A stretch of 64,000 nucleotides of DNA from Nageia nagi (GCA_050084985.1 JBITNC010000001.1:76074001-76138000); one strand, 5' to 3'. Positions 1 through 12,960 are shown, counted from the stretch's first letter. Translations and numbers: made by a program. The notes: generated from the letters alone by a model not told the origin.

Positions 1-599
1 AGATCAGGTGAAAGATAAATACATGTAAACCTTACCTAGGTTAAGATGATTATATTTATATAAACTTCTTGAATATGATGGTGATCTTGATATGTGAATC
101 TCATAGAGCACAAAAACTAAAATAACAACACAAATTCTCATAGGAATGCATATGTTTGGTACCGAAATGATAGCATTGATATATATGGTAGTGCAAATAC
201 TAGGCATATGAAAAAAATGCAACCAAGATCCAAACCATAACTGATAATTGATAATTTGATCCAAACATATAATTATGAAATATGAAATAACAAATATGCT
301 CATGATAACAAAATCTCAATCTCAATAGGTGATGTTAATAAATAACTAAACTTTGAAATGATACTAGCTATCAAGATTGATATCTTGATAACTTTACTTG
401 GAATCATATTTACCCTTATATATACAAGATATCCTCCAATTTACCTTTAGAAATGTTAACATCGACACTAGGGTACTTAGCATATAAAATAATAAGATCA
501 CATGAGAAAAGTCCAAGAAAATAGTAATAACATGATATAAGATTAACATGATAAAATACCTAAGGATCACCTTAGATGGAAAATAATTAGGTGTCAACA
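1..599 (-). repeat. 3' LTR (partial) of outer Tat-like gypsy relic
   Basis: Read on the minus strand, a purine tract AAAGGGGGGAATT (600-612) is followed directly by TGTTGACACCTAA, the layout of a polypurine tract and the start of a 3' LTR. The LTR runs off the left edge of the window, so its other end and target duplication are not visible. The part from about 481 to 599 is repeated at 38371-38491, so this LTR family has at least one other copy here. Small ORFs in it look like chance. Assignment to the outer gypsy element rests on orientation and position after the integrase C-terminus; this is inference. Confidence 0.6.
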
Positions 600-2439
600 A
601 ATTCCCCCCTTTGCAAATATAATAAAATGAAATAAACTTAATGTAATTATGTTTCCAAAATAAGTAAATAAGAAATAGAAGAATAATTTGATATTTACTT
701 GATTTTGCTAAATAATTATCTAATCATCAAGGAATGATGATATATGATTCCCCCTTTTTCCTTGGTTATGAAATGGAATGGATATCCATGAAATGAGAAC
801 AACCAAGAGAATATAATGAATTGAAAAAGGAGAGATAAAAAACATCACCTTCTAAACATATATGTGATGATAAACCCTTAAATATATAGGAGTGAAAATG
901 AGAGCAATAATCATCATAAGTGCATGATATCATCATCATAATACTTAATCCCCTATTTATAAATAAAAATTTTCATAGTAGAACCAAGCATCCCATTCAT
1001 GGACTCATACATACATTTCATCATAAATGATATAGAAAATAAAGATTAAGTATGAAATTAATATAATATGCACACATCATCATGAAAGAACCAACTATCA
1101 TATTCAATATAAATAAAAATGCCACTATCATATGAAATGTTAAATATGTTAGTATAGACCCAACCAACAAAGTTACTAAACTAAAATGAGGGTCACAATG
1201 TCATGGAAGCAACAAGTTGCCCATTCATGGGTGCACATCATCAATGAAGTAAAGAATACCCCATTCATGAATGTATCAAATGATAAAGTGATAAATACCT
1301 AAACTAAAAGGTTTTCATATTCCAATATATAAAATTTTATCAATGTATTCCTAGTAAATATATACAATATGATAAATGCCTAACTCAAACGGTTATCATA
1401 TTCCAAAATGTAATGATAATAAATTCATAATAGTTATGGTTATTTAACATCCACCAAATAAGGACATGTGAATATAAATCTCAAAATAGTGATGGTTATT
1501 TAACATCCACCCAATAAGGATATGTGATCATAAATCTCAAAAATATTTATAGTTATTTAACATCCACCCAACAAGGATATGTGATCATTAATCTCAAAAT
1601 AGAGATGGTTATTTAACATCCAATGAATAAGGATATGGTAATTTTTTTCAAAATGAAATAAGATTTCAAATTTGTAAATAGTTTTATCAAATAAATGACA
1701 TGACTAAATAATAAAATATATTTTTTGTAAATAACATATATAACAAAATGGTGAAGGAAAGAATACATAAACTTACCATTAATGACTAGGAAGAGAGTAG
1801 AAGAGAGTAGATAACCTAGCATACATTGGCTCTACAATAGGTGTTAATTCTAGTATCATTACTAGTCCTGAAAGTTGATCTTTAACACAAACTAAAACAT
1901 CCATAGATACATCTATAAAAACTACAAAATATTGATCATAAAAATTACCATTATCTTCAAGGCATCAACTAAATGATTCACGAATTCAAACTAGGATAAT
2001 AGAGGATATATTTTTTTTAATCTTATTTTTTGACATTTTATGAACTAAAGGATACCTCTTAGATAAAAGGCATAACAATGCTTCTAAATTATTGTACATC
2101 AAAGAAAGGATTGCATGAGCACTGAGATACATATGCCAAAAGTACAAATACTAGCACTAATGCTAGGATAATAAAATAGAAATGGAATTGATAAAATCAT
2201 CTAAGATATCTAAAAAATCTCCTAAATGAACATGATTCAATATAATACAAGTGATAGGATTCTCTTATGCATGGAAGGGTTTCATATACCTAGCATTCAA
2301 ATAAAATTTATCTTCTCTTCCATTAATAATTACCAAGTTGTGTGCTCCTTTAGGATATTTAAGCTTAATAATATATGAACTAGTTCAATTTGTCTCAAAC
2401 TTACCTTTTTTTTCTTTCTCAGCCTAAGTTTTATGATGA
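600..2439 (-). other. non-coding 3' internal region of outer gypsy relic
   Basis: Lies between the polypurine tract (600-612) and the integrase C-terminus of the outer element. AT-rich, with no ORF I can assign to a family. It contains a short tandem array (1431-1640). Many Tat-lineage gypsy elements have a long region between pol and the 3' LTR, so length alone is not odd. Confidence 0.45.
1431..1640. repeat. ~57-bp tandem repeat, about four copies
   Basis: The phrase GGTTATTTAACATCCACC followed by AATAAGGATATGTGATCAT and AAATCTCAAAATAG recurs about every 57 bases, four times, the last copy shortened. Copies differ by a few substitutions. No coding meaning is apparent. Confidence 0.8.
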
Positions 2440-2747
2440 TTTCTTTTCAAAAATAAATCACCTACCTAAAATTCCCTTTGTCTTATCATCTTTGCATATG
2501 CCTTTTTAGTTCCTTTTTGATATGCTATAAGATAATCCAAAGTATGGATTCATTTCTCATCTAATCCTTCCAACTATATTAACCATGTTTTTGTTTTCTC
2601 TTACCAATTAATAATAACTTCATACATACCCTCAAATATGGAATTTCTAAGTCCAAAGGAAGAAATATATCATTCCCATAGACCAATGAGAATGGAGTAC
2701 ACCTAGTTATAGACTTGATACTTATTCTATAGGCCCATAATACATAT
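2440..2747 (-). pseudogene. Tat-like integrase C-terminus (outer element)
   Basis: The minus strand reads VLWAYRISIKS then TPFSLVYGNDIFLPLDLEIP, the conserved end of plant Tat/Athila-type integrases (compare the family pattern 'WAYRT...TPFSLVYG...LP.E.EIPSLR'), followed by AYQKGTKKAYAK and VGDLFLKRN, matching the 'AYQKR..RAYNKRV' and 'VGDLVL' segments. Frames shift between blocks and several stops are present, so it is a relic. The reading continues in frame across the solo LTR 2748-3510 into 3511-3956 once that insertion and one target copy are left out. Confidence 0.8.
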
Positions 2748-3510
2748 TGTAGACACCTAAAAATGATTTATTATATATTAATAAATCATATTCTAAGTAT
2801 CTATGCTATATATTATTTAAATCATGCAAATATATATTATATCAAAACTAACATGATAATTAAATGCTCAACATGTTCTAATCAAGGTTATATCTCTTAA
2901 TCATGTTTATATATAGAATTATCTTGAGAATATTATTAATATTGCATGTTTGTATATAATTCTATTGAGATTATTATTATTATTATTATTACAAATTCAT
3001 ATCTCACTCTCTTTTGTGTCCTTGCACATATAAAAGGAGGTGCACAACATAATAACCCTATCAGATCTCTTTGATAGGTAGTTGTCTATATATCAACTAC
3101 ACTACCTAATAATATTCTCTTGATGATCCCTATATAAGAATTTTTTATGCTCTGAGCTTTTAAATACATATTATCTTCATTACTTTTTTTCATACCATGA
3201 ACCCTAGAGAGTCCATAGTGTGAGGCAATTATTAACATGATGTCCATGTCATGCCTTTTTGCAATCTAGAGCTATAGATTTGGGGGACATCAAGCATTAG
3301 TATGAGAAACAAAATATATTTATAGCCTCATATTCAATTCAATCCCATCCTTTGGATAATAATTTAATATCTTGAGGATTTCTTACTTATCATATCAGGT
3401 GCACACATTCTTGGTGTTATTTAGGTAGCCTCGATAAGTGACTTCCACCATATATTATAGATTTATATTTACTATATTTTAATATTGTAAATCATTATTT
3501 AGTGTTTACA
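2748..3510 (+). mobile_element. solo LTR with CATAT target duplication
   Basis: Begins TGTAGACACCTAA and ends TTTAGTGTTTACA (TG...CA with short inverted ends), flanked on both sides by CATAT (2743-2747 and 3511-3515). A TATAAAAGG box at 3029 supports plus orientation. Length is 763 bp and there is no internal coding region, as expected after LTR-LTR recombination. Removing it and one CATAT restores the outer integrase frame through a WAYR motif, which independently proves the boundaries. The parent family is unknown. Confidence 0.92.
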
Positions 3511-3956
3511 CATATAATAATTGTGAATATCAATCTTTTTGATTCTTTTTTATAGATTTTCATAATAGTCTTATCAATTGCTTTAGCTTGCCTATTGTTT
3601 GGGGATAGTATATGGATGAAAACAAATGTCTAATCTTAAATTCTTTGAAAAGTTTCCTTATATGATTTCTTCTAAACTTATTTTAATTATCCATGATTAT
3701 ATGAAAGGGAACACCAACCCTTACAATAATATTATGAATCAAAACTTTCATAATTTGAGGACTATTAGATGACTTCAAAGGTACAAATTATGCCCATATA
3801 GTGAAATACTCAATAGAAACCAACATAAAATTATACCTTCAATAGATATAAGATCTATCACTCCAACTAATTCTAAATCCCAAATATAAAATGGCCAAGG
3901 AGAAACCATTGTAGCCAACTCACTTGAAGGATCCAATCTTAAGTTAGCATACTTTT
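3511..3956 (-). pseudogene. Tat-like integrase catalytic core (outer element)
   Basis: The minus strand starts at the insertion boundary with YANLRLDPSSELATMVSPWP, the segment that follows the integrase zinc finger in Tat-type gypsy elements. It continues with YFTIWAXFVPLKSS, an IIMDN motif (catalytic Asp region) and a degraded YYPQ-G block (family: 'STPYYPQANGQAEA'). Stops and frame changes show it is dead. The missing upstream zinc finger is at 21586-21760, on the far side of the 17.6-kb insertion. Confidence 0.85.
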
Positions 3957-6766
3957 TGTAAAGAACCAAAACCACACATGACTAATAAAAGAGGGACTTA
4001 AAAAAAAAAAAAACAAAATTCTTAGGTGAATTATTTTACTTTAGAGCATTGATAGATATTCAAGAAATTTTACCTTGTCTTGCATACATGAATATTAGTA
4101 TGATATATTTATCTGAAGAATGATTATTGAAAGATCCAAATTTTATGTCTTTATGTTAGATGGAAGAGATTGGGCTTGGATCCCATAACTCCACTCATTA
4201 ACATGCATGGCCCTCATGTTTAAACTCCACATTTATCCCCTAGAATATCGTTAATGGATAATATTTCCCTTCCTACTTACCACTTGAGTCTCACCTAGAA
4301 CTCTATTTACATAGGGGGTTAAAGATTTAACCTAGGTATACTATCCTAGATTAATGAAAATAGTACCCCATCGATTCTTGGTGATAGAAAATACTAGTTT
4401 AAGAAGAAATATCAAGATTATTGATTGAGCATAACATATATAGTATAACTTTGCAATGAAATTAATCTATTATAGTTAAACACAAGAGACCTTTATTTTC
4501 TCTAATGTTAGTATCATAGTGATGCCTTCACAACCATCATACTTACTAGTTAGTTTGCTAGCTAGAGTTCACCTATCAATGGGGCAAAAAGGAAGAAAAT
4601 CCCAATGAACTCTCATAACCAATGAACTCTCATAACCATGCCTAAACACCACTGCTAAATGTTTAAAGAATACATGCATTCTGATTTGGACCATATAAAT
4701 TTAATCATCACTGATAATAACTTTCTACACACATTTACAACATAGGTAAAAACAACTATAAAATCATCATGCAAGGAATAAGAATATCATTTTTTATAAC
4801 ATATATACTTAAATAGATGAAATAAAAGTATCAAGTAATAACCCATTTTAACAACATACATATATAACAATCCACAAGTTTATTTATCAATCTATAAAAT
4901 ATATCCATAAGTATAGTTTCCATACCATATTGTCGAACAAGACCCTAAAGGCCACCTTCATTATTTACAATATTTTGTTTCTATATTCCTACATATTATC
5001 AATAATCAACTTCTAGAGATATACATTTGAAATCAATATTCTAAAAAATTGATATATAATTACATGTATCGAATAAGCTTAACAAAAATTGGATCATTCT
5101 CAACTACACAATAATACTAAGTCCAATCATCCACCATAGCTCCTTTTGTGCCAACCTGTGCTCCAATTTAGAACAACATAAGGGTTAGATTTAGACATCT
5201 CAGTAAGGAATTCCTTTACTTAAGCAATTAAAAATTTCTTAAGAAATTTATTTCCAATAACCATAAAAATAATAAAGTAATATCCATTCAATAATGTAAC
5301 AATAAATAACTTATCAAAATGTAGTCATAGAATGATATCAAACCATCAATGTCCTTTAATTTAAACACTAATAAGATTTCTCACCTCAACCTTGACCTCA
5401 TCACCAAGAGGATCATTAAAATCATGTCAATTCTAGTCATGGTGTAGTCATAGTTTTTGATGCAAGTAAGGAAAGAAGGAATTTAGTTAAGGTTTAGGTT
5501 CACATTAAGAGTTAGTTTAAGTTTTGTAGCCTTATATGGAGGATTTAAACCCCCACAATTCATAAAGGTATTTTTGAACAACTGGCTAGCCAAGGGTTTT
5601 ACCTATTTAGGCTCACCTCAATGTCATGCAACCATAGGGTGAGCTTTCCATAAAAATGCAATAAAAATGCATAGGAATGGAACCTATTTTAACCCAATTG
5701 ACCATGCAAATAGAATCCTAAAAGATAAAACTAGTATTCTCCTATAGTTAAAGCATTTTAACATTCCAAAACAACATAGTATCCCCCCATAAATTTGCAT
5801 AAAATCCCAGAATGGAATCCCCTATTTATTTTACCACCATAATGCAATTTTAATAATAAAATAATGACATAATAATTTTACAATAATAACATTATGAAAA
5901 AACCATGAAAATTCCCATAAACCCTTTTCATTTTCCTTATGAATCAACATATTAAGAAATCCATATTGCTTGGGAAAGGAATGAACCCTACTAGTTTAAT
6001 AAGGATGATGAGTTTATGATCTCATCCTTAGTAGTCCATGAACAAGCCCAAATACTCAGTCTGATGATATTCTAATGAAATGTACCATGGATGGATATCT
6101 ACCATACATTTCTCCCTCGTAGTCCATTAATAACCAATAATATGTGATTGATTAGCCCATTTCCATACCAGCCAAATTCAAAGTACATAAATACCTACTC
6201 AAAATGCACACCCTCTTTCTCAATCATCATTAAACTAAACTGAGAGATCACATAACACCTAAGCTTAGGGTATTTTGTAATAATTTATATCAAGGAAAAA
6301 TATCAATATTGATCAAGAATTAAGTTAATATAGGGGGTAATCTCCCATGATTAAACCACTCTCCTCTATGAATAATAACACTTGTAGCTTGTGTGACAAG
6401 ATAACTTGACAAGACTAGTCGTAAACTTTCAAATTTTCCACTTTCTTGACTTGTGATCTACAATTAGGATTTCTATTGCAATGCTTTAGGATTTCAAATC
6501 AAGGAGGGAAATCCTCTTTTATTTTTAATGTATAATGTTTATGTTCTAGGATAAAATATTTAGACTTTGCTAGAAAATAACATTGGTCTAGTAGGTGTTA
6601 GGGGGTTGGGTGGGTAATTAGGTTTTATACTTAGGTTTTCAATTTCATTCACCACTAACATTACATAATGGGTAAGTGCAAGAAGATGAGTCCCACTTTG
6701 GAGGAAGTCTTAAGAACTAATAGGTTTTTGTATTTGTTTAATAACTTTTTATTTTTTAGAATCGTA

Positions 6767-6799
<33 letters not shown>

Positions 6800-8067
6800 C
6801 TTCATGCAATTCTTCACAAGTTAAAATAAAAATAAAAATGATATGTTTAGGTCAAATTATGCTTATTAGACATAAGCACTTTTCGAAATGATAATTAGGG
6901 CCAATAAAAAATAAATATTATAAAATAATATCTTGCACAATCTTTAGTATCTTAAGTATGTTTTCCCAAAAGGATTTTAAAATATTTTAATTTAGATCCA
7001 ATTATGCTTGCCAAACACGATTGGATATGGTCCTAAAACTATATTTTTTAAATAGTGGGTTTCATATTTGTTTAATTACTTCTTATTTTTATTTTTTTGT
7101 AATTATGAAAAAATATATATGCACAATCTGCATACAATTATTTACAAGTTAAAAAATTAAAAATGATAGGTTTACATCAAATTATGCTTATCGGACATGA
7201 ACACTTTTTAAAATGATAATTAGGGCCAATAAAAAATTAATTAAATATAAATATTCATAAAACAATTATAAACAAATATCCTACATAATCTTTAGTATCT
7301 TATGTATTTTTAACCAAAAGTATTTAAAAATATATTTTAATTTAGGTCCAATTATGCTTGTCGAATAAGATGGGGTATGGTCCTAATAATGTATTTTTTA
7401 AATAGTAATTTTTAAACATGCCTATAAAATATTAATTTATATCATCTAGATATTAGAATAAAATACATATTTTTAAACTAGACTTGAATAACTACATTTT
7501 TACCCAAGTGACCTTTTTCAAGATTTGGACTCTAAGTGCTTCAAATTTTGATATCAAGTTTGACTAAACCTAAAAATTAGGGAAAATATTTCCACTTTTT
7601 AGCCAAAAGTGGGACTCATCTTCTTTCACTTACCCTATTAATACTAGAATTTAGGTTAATTTACTATCACATTACATTATATTTCTAACCCTAAGGTTTT
7701 GTTAATAAATTTTAAGGTTAGATTGTTAACCTTTGACATTATAAAAATCTCATGCTAACATATTGAAATAATGCAAAGGGGAAATAATACTGTAAACCTA
7801 ATTTGGATGGATTAAGAGTTTGGGCTTTCCCAAAGCTCATTATCATTAAACCCTATGTAGGACTACATGATTATACCTTATCAAATTTAATATGATCCTG
7901 CAACATGGGAGTTTAAACATGATATGAAATAATGCAACCTGAAGATGAGTAGATTACAAACATAATAAAGCCTACATTTATCTTTATTTCCATAATGCAA
8001 TTATTCACACAATAATTAAAAGTAAAACCATTATAAGGAATGCAACATTTGGAGGAAAGGGCCATCA
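3957..8067 (-). repeat. 3' LTR of the chromovirus-like element
   Basis: Direct repeat of 18361-21585 along its whole length: it begins TGTAAAGAACCAAAACCAC and ends near a shared TTTGGAGG...CCATCA. It is 4111 bp, but 966 bp of that is the TIR element at 6670-7635, leaving about 3145 bp against 3225 bp for its partner. The two LTRs differ by many substitutions and indels, so the insertion is old. Confidence 0.85.
6670..7635. mobile_element. 966-bp non-autonomous TIR element
   Basis: Begins GGGTAAGTGCAAGAAGATGA and ends with the inverted form TCATCTTCTTTCACTTACCC; the 30-base ends match at all but one position. The partner LTR lacks the whole segment (empty site near 21151-21160), so it inserted after the LTRs formed. 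The body is an imperfect tandem duplication of about 340 bp (about 6723-7066 and 7067-7405). There is no transposase ORF. An AT dinucleotide run lies at about 6765-6794. The superfamily is unclear; the target site is AT-only, so I cannot fix the duplication length. Confidence 0.85.
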
Positions 8068-9429
8068 TATTCACCCTCGCTAATATTAAACACAATCCCT
8101 GTGTTTAGGGCTAGTCTATGAAAATAAATCTGGAAATTATTTTGTATTAAATTCAAATCCTCTAAGGTGGAATTATTCTATGAATATTGATCATATTGTA
8201 CTATGCACTGATCTACATTTATATTTTTGAGATTCTTAGTGTGAGCTTTTAGTATTCTTATAGGATTTACCTCCATATTCAAAGGATTTATCATCTCTAA
8301 TTTATTCACATACCAAACATGCAAAGGGTTAGGTGTGTACTTTTTAAGGAGTGATACATAAAAGGCATTATGCAATTTAGGTAAACTGGTTAAAAAATTT
8401 AGACAATAAGCTACAATATTGACTCTCTCTAGGATCTTGAAAGGTCCTACATAATGGACATATAACTTGGAGGACTTGATAAAACTTTTTTTAGGATTGA
8501 ATCTAAGGAAAACTTTATATCCAACTACAAATTTTATATATGTTCTATGCCAATGACTTACACTCTTTTATCTATCAAAGGATTCCTTTAGGTTATTGTG
8601 AATGGTCTTAAGCTAAGCTTCCATATCTTACAACATTTTATTGATAAAATTTTCCCTCTCCTCTAATATTTCCCAAGGCACTAGAGTTCTACATTTGTTT
8701 AATATAGGGCCTCAAAGGGTAATAATTTTAGAGATTTCTAGTATACATTATTATATGCAAACTCTACTAAATGTAGATAGGATTTCCATTTAATTTTTTG
8801 GTGGTTACATTAGATCTTAAGCATTTCTTCAAGAATTTGATTTACCCTTTCTATATAACCATCTAAATTTGGATGCTATGCAAAGCTAAAATGAAGTTTA
8901 GTTTCTACCTCAATATGCAAGGCATGTCAAAAACTAGATGTAAATTTACTATCTCTATCACAAACAATTATCTTAGAAAATCCATGCAATCTAAATATTT
9001 ATTTCATGAAATTTTGGGCAATGCCATATTCATCTTTTGTAGTATTACCAAGAATGAAGTGTGTCACTTTAGTTAGTCTATCAACTACAACAAAAATGGA
9101 AACATGCTAGTATCTTATCCTTGGAATACCTAAAATGAATTCCATGATGATGAACTACCATTTTTGTTCAAGAATGGTAAGAGGATGAAACAACCCTACA
9201 AGATGCTTATGATTTATTTTGATCTTTTCATAGTCTATGCATTTAGTTACATACTCAACTATGTCCTTTTTCATCCCTCTCGAGTAATACTACTTTTTAA
9301 TATTTTCTCTCATTTTTTTCACCCCTAGGTTTGTAGAAAAATATGTAACATTTATTAAATATGGCTCATCCTTTGTATAGCAAGTACTATACCCTAAACC
9401 CCTACCTCAGGGATTCACTTAATATCCCC
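8068..9429 (-). pseudogene. chromovirus-like integrase (relic)
   Basis: Minus strand, right to left, in changing frames: VVVDRLTKVTHFI (first catalytic Asp), a DRDSKFTS block (second Asp), an IERVNQILEEML block (catalytic Glu), HLVEFAYNN, and finally HNAFYVSLLKKYTPNPLHV at 8270-8375, the hallmark of the integrase C-terminus in plant chromoviruses. Order and spacing match the family. Numerous stops rule out function. The upstream end is cut by the Copia insertion. A chromodomain cannot be recognised with confidence. Confidence 0.8.
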
Positions 9430-9548
9430 CCATATTAGGTGAACCAAAGTAAATGTTGTATGTTCCTTATGTTTGTAAGATTATTGTGTTCAAATTAATC
9501 CATTTCTACACTATAATTTAAGAATAGGTTTAGATAAGACTCTTCATC

Positions 9549-9560
9549 TGGTATCATAGC
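9549..9560 (+). other. primer binding site of Copia relic
   Basis: TGGTATCATAGC differs at one position from TGGTATCAGAGC, the initiator-Met-tRNA complement used by most plant Copia elements, and lies two bases after the LTR end. Confidence 0.85.
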
Positions 9561-9659
9561 TAAGGTATTTCATACATAGAGAGATGCCTTTATTGTTAGG
9601 GTTTAGTTTGTTTTGAAGATGATCTAGGGTTTCTAAGTATTTCAAAAAACCTATTCTAG

Positions 9660-10475
9660 AGTGGGAGCTTCATGGAAAAAGATCTTGAAGAAGAAAATAT
9701 CTAAAATTAATTAAGGATTGAGACTAAAAAAATTGATGGGAAAATATTCAAGTTATGAAATTTAAATATGGAGGATCTTCTCATGGATAGAGCTTTATGA
9801 TTTGTTATCTTTAAAAACAAACCATAGAATACTTTCGATGAAGATTGGTACAATATAATTAAAAATTGAGTAGTTTAATCTATTCATGTCATTCTGATTT
9901 AGTGATGATTAATATTTATGGAGAAAATACTCTAAAGGCTCTCTAGGAGAAGTTGGTGGCTTTGTATCAAAGTAAGTCCCTAGTTAACAAACTATTCCTC
10001 GAAAGAAATTGTATAATATCCATATGTATGATGGAGATTTGATAAGAAATGATCTCAATGAATTCAAAAAGATAGTAAGTTAACTTTAATCTATTAATGT
10101 TAAGATTACAAAAGAAGATAAATACATTACATTACTATGCTCTCTACCAAATTTATGTGATAACTTGTTTGTAGCATTTGGGAGCAATTATTTTAGTTTG
10201 TCATTGAAAGATGTAGTGGCATCCTTGTTACTAGAGGATTTGAGGAGAAGATCCATGGAGTTTATGCTCTCTTTCCTTTGTTTATCCTCTTCCTATTAGG
10301 GTTTATGAAAATTTGGTGGTAGATCTAGTCCTAAATGTTGGAATTATGAAATGATTGACCATTTGAAGAGAGATTATAGATCAAAAATTGTGGATCTAAG
10401 GCATAGAAATGAAAAATACACTTTTGTAGAAGCCAAGAAATCTAATGATGAAATTGGGGATGCATATTAGGCTTC
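9660..10475 (+). pseudogene. Copia gag with zinc knuckle (relic)
   Basis: Broken plus-strand reading frame after the PBS. Near 10330-10375 it reads CWNYEMIDHLKRDY, a decayed C-x2-C-x4-H-x4-C zinc knuckle (family: C..C...GH....C). The upstream gag body is recognisable only by position and length. Stop codons and frame changes make it non-functional. Confidence 0.65.
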
Positions 10476-11040
10476 TTGGTCCACTAAAGTAGATCAAAAT
10501 AATTTGGTAATTGATACAGGTGCCTCCTTTTATATGAATCCTTGTAAGGAGTGGTTATGGAAATATTAAGAATATGATGGAAAAGAGGTGCTCTTTAGAG
10601 ATGATAACCTTGTATAATTGTTGTTAATGGAAGGATGAAACTAAATTTTCATGATGGTAGGGTGATAACCCTCCCAAAAGTGGCACATATTCCATGTCTT
10701 ACTAGAAATTTGATTTTTATATGCAAGATGGTTAATACATATGTAGATTATAGTCTCATGAAGATTGGATGTAAGATGGTTCATGGATAAATGGTGTTGG
10801 TATGAGGGGTTAAATATGGAACCATGTATAGCTATTAGAAAACATTATGATACCTCAGTGCAATGGTGCATCTATTTCTAAGGCTAAACTAGATGATACT
10901 TTTGTTGATGAGTCAACATGTTGGAATCAAAGAATGAGACATATTGGAGAGAAGGGATTATGAAATTTATATAGAAAATATATGGTTGAATTATTTCTTG
11001 ATTACTTTATGCATTTTGATTTTTGTGAGAATTATATTTA
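10476..11040 (+). pseudogene. Copia protease and integrase N-terminus (relic)
   Basis: The block VIDTGASFYMNP near 10509-10544 contains the D-T-G-A aspartic protease signature in the form usual for plant Copia ('DSGAS.HM'). Further on, a WNQRMRHIGEKG block corresponds to the integrase zinc-binding 'WH.RLGH' segment, with both histidines partly lost. In-frame stops are present. Confidence 0.7.
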
Positions 11041-11056
11041 TGGCAAGTAAAAATGT

Positions 11057-11780
11057 GTGAGTTTTCGATCTAGAGCTATAAGATTGAAAGGAGTTCTAGA
11101 TTTGATCCATAGTGATATTTTTCATCCTATTCTTGTACCATACCTTGGAAAATCATGGTACTATATTTCTTTTATAGATAATTTTTTAAGATATACATGG
11201 ATCTATTTTTTCAAGAGCAAAGCTGAAGTGTATGATAAATTTCAAGAATTTAAAGCACATGTTGAGAACTAAATTGGAAAGAAAATCAAGGTATTGAGGA
11301 GTGATAGTCAAGAAGAATATTTTTTAAATAAATTTAAGGATTTTTGTAAGAAATATTATATTACAAGTTATAATAATACTCCATATACACCTCAATAAAA
11401 TGAATTTATTGAGAGACTGAACAAATCTCTTGTGCAAAGGTAAGGAATATAATCAGTGGTGCTAGATTGGCATAAGAATTTTGGGTAGAAGTAAAGGATA
11501 CACTATGCTACCTATTAAATTAGTCTCTTACATGAATGTTGCCTAACCAAAATCCATTTGAAGCATTATTTTGTAAGAAACCCTATCACATGTTAAATTT
11601 TTGCCTATGATGCATTCATGCATATTCCAAATGAAAAAAGGAGTAAGCTTCACAATAAGGTTGTTAAGTGTATCGTTATTGGTTAGAAAGATGGTTTTAA
11701 AGGGTATAAACTTTGGAATCTAGAAACTAAGAGTACTTCCTACAATACAGATATGGTGTTTAGAGAACTAAAAAGTGATC
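11057..11780 (+). pseudogene. Copia integrase core (relic)
   Basis: The open stretch 11057-11272 reads LKGVLDLIHSDIFHPI then YYISFIDNFLRYTWIYFFKS, the rve core of Copia integrase: 'HSD' holds the first catalytic Asp, and 'FIDD.SR..W.Y' is usual for the second block. Next come VLRSDSQEEY (second catalytic Asp, family 'LRSDNGGEY') and NEFIERLNKSL (catalytic Glu, family 'NGVAER'). Several stops interrupt it. Confidence 0.85.
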
Positions 11781-11816
11781 CCATGAATGATGTAACATAA
11801 GAAGAACAAAAAAAAG

Positions 11817-12960
11817 GTGCAATTTATGTTTATGGAAGATGAGTACTACCCAATAGAAATAGAAGAAGAAGAAGATGAACCAAATTTTTATACACCACTC
11901 TTAAGGAGATCAACATGTGAAATAAGGCAACCTAAAAGGTATATCCCATTTGATTTTTATTCTTCTTTTTATTTATCTGTTACTAATGAAGATCCTAAAA
12001 CTATTAAGGAAGAAGTTAATTTTGAAGAGACAAATCTTTGGGAAGAGACAATGAATAAAGAAATTATGTCTCTAGAAAAGAATAAGACATGAGATTTGGT
12101 AGAATTTCCTACTAAAAGAAAGTAAATTTATGGCAAATGGGTCTTCAAGAAGAATTAAAATGCTCAAGGAAATGTGGAGAAATATAAATCCCATGTTGTT
12201 CGACAAGGCTATTCATAGGTAGAGGAAATTTACTATCATGAGATATTTTCTCCTTTTGCAAAGTTAACCTCAATAAGATGTCTTTTGTCTATGGCTACTA
12301 CATTTGATTTGGAAATAGGGTAAATGGATGTAAAAATTACTTTCCTTCACAAGGAATCAGAGGTGGAAATTAATATGATATAACCTAAAGGATTTGGTGA
12401 GGTAGGAAAGGAAAATCTTGTTTGTAAGTTAAAGAAATCTCTATATGGATTGAAATAGTTACCTAGGATGTGGTATCAAAAATGTGATACTAACATTTTA
12501 GAAATGGTTTTTTTCATATAAATGTTGATCATTGTATATACATAAAATAATTTGATGATATTTTTATTATCATAACATTTTATGTTGCTCATTGGGAATA
12601 ATAATAAAATGGTTAATGTTGTGAGGTATCTATTAGCACAACAATTTGATATGAAAGACCTTGGAATTGCAAATTACATTTTGGACATGCAAATAAGGAG
12701 AGATAGATCAAATAGAAAGTTATTGCTAGATCAAAAAAATAAATATTGAGACTATACTAAAGATATTCAATATGCATGATTTCAAACCTATCAAAACTCC
12801 TATAACTTCGAGAAATAAAATATCTATTGAACAATTCTCAAAGATATAAGAAGTTAAAGAAATATCTTATTTTCCTTATGCAAATTTTTTAGGGAGTTTG
12901 ATGAATGTTATGGTTTGTACTAGACTTGATATTGCACATGCAGTGGGAGTTATGAGTAGA
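11817..12960 (+). pseudogene. Copia reverse transcriptase (relic)
   Basis: An acidic linker is followed by an RRSTCEIRQPKRYIPFDF segment, then WEETMNKEIMSLEKNKT at the RT start (family 'W..AM..E...L..N.TW'), WVFKKN, VVRQGYS, FSPFAKLTSIR, LKKSLYGLK and DMKDLGIANYILDMQI, the standard Copia RT series. The YVDD active-site region is not legible. Only the first stretch (11817-12092) is open; the rest has stops. Confidence 0.85.

Noticed and set aside
4-600. 99- and 68-codon minus-strand hydrophobic ORFs
   Set aside because: Located in LTR sequence, AT-driven Ile/Leu/Phe composition, no family resemblance.
6765-6794. AT dinucleotide run as a possible regulatory element
   Set aside because: Simple repeat inside a TIR element; no gene nearby.
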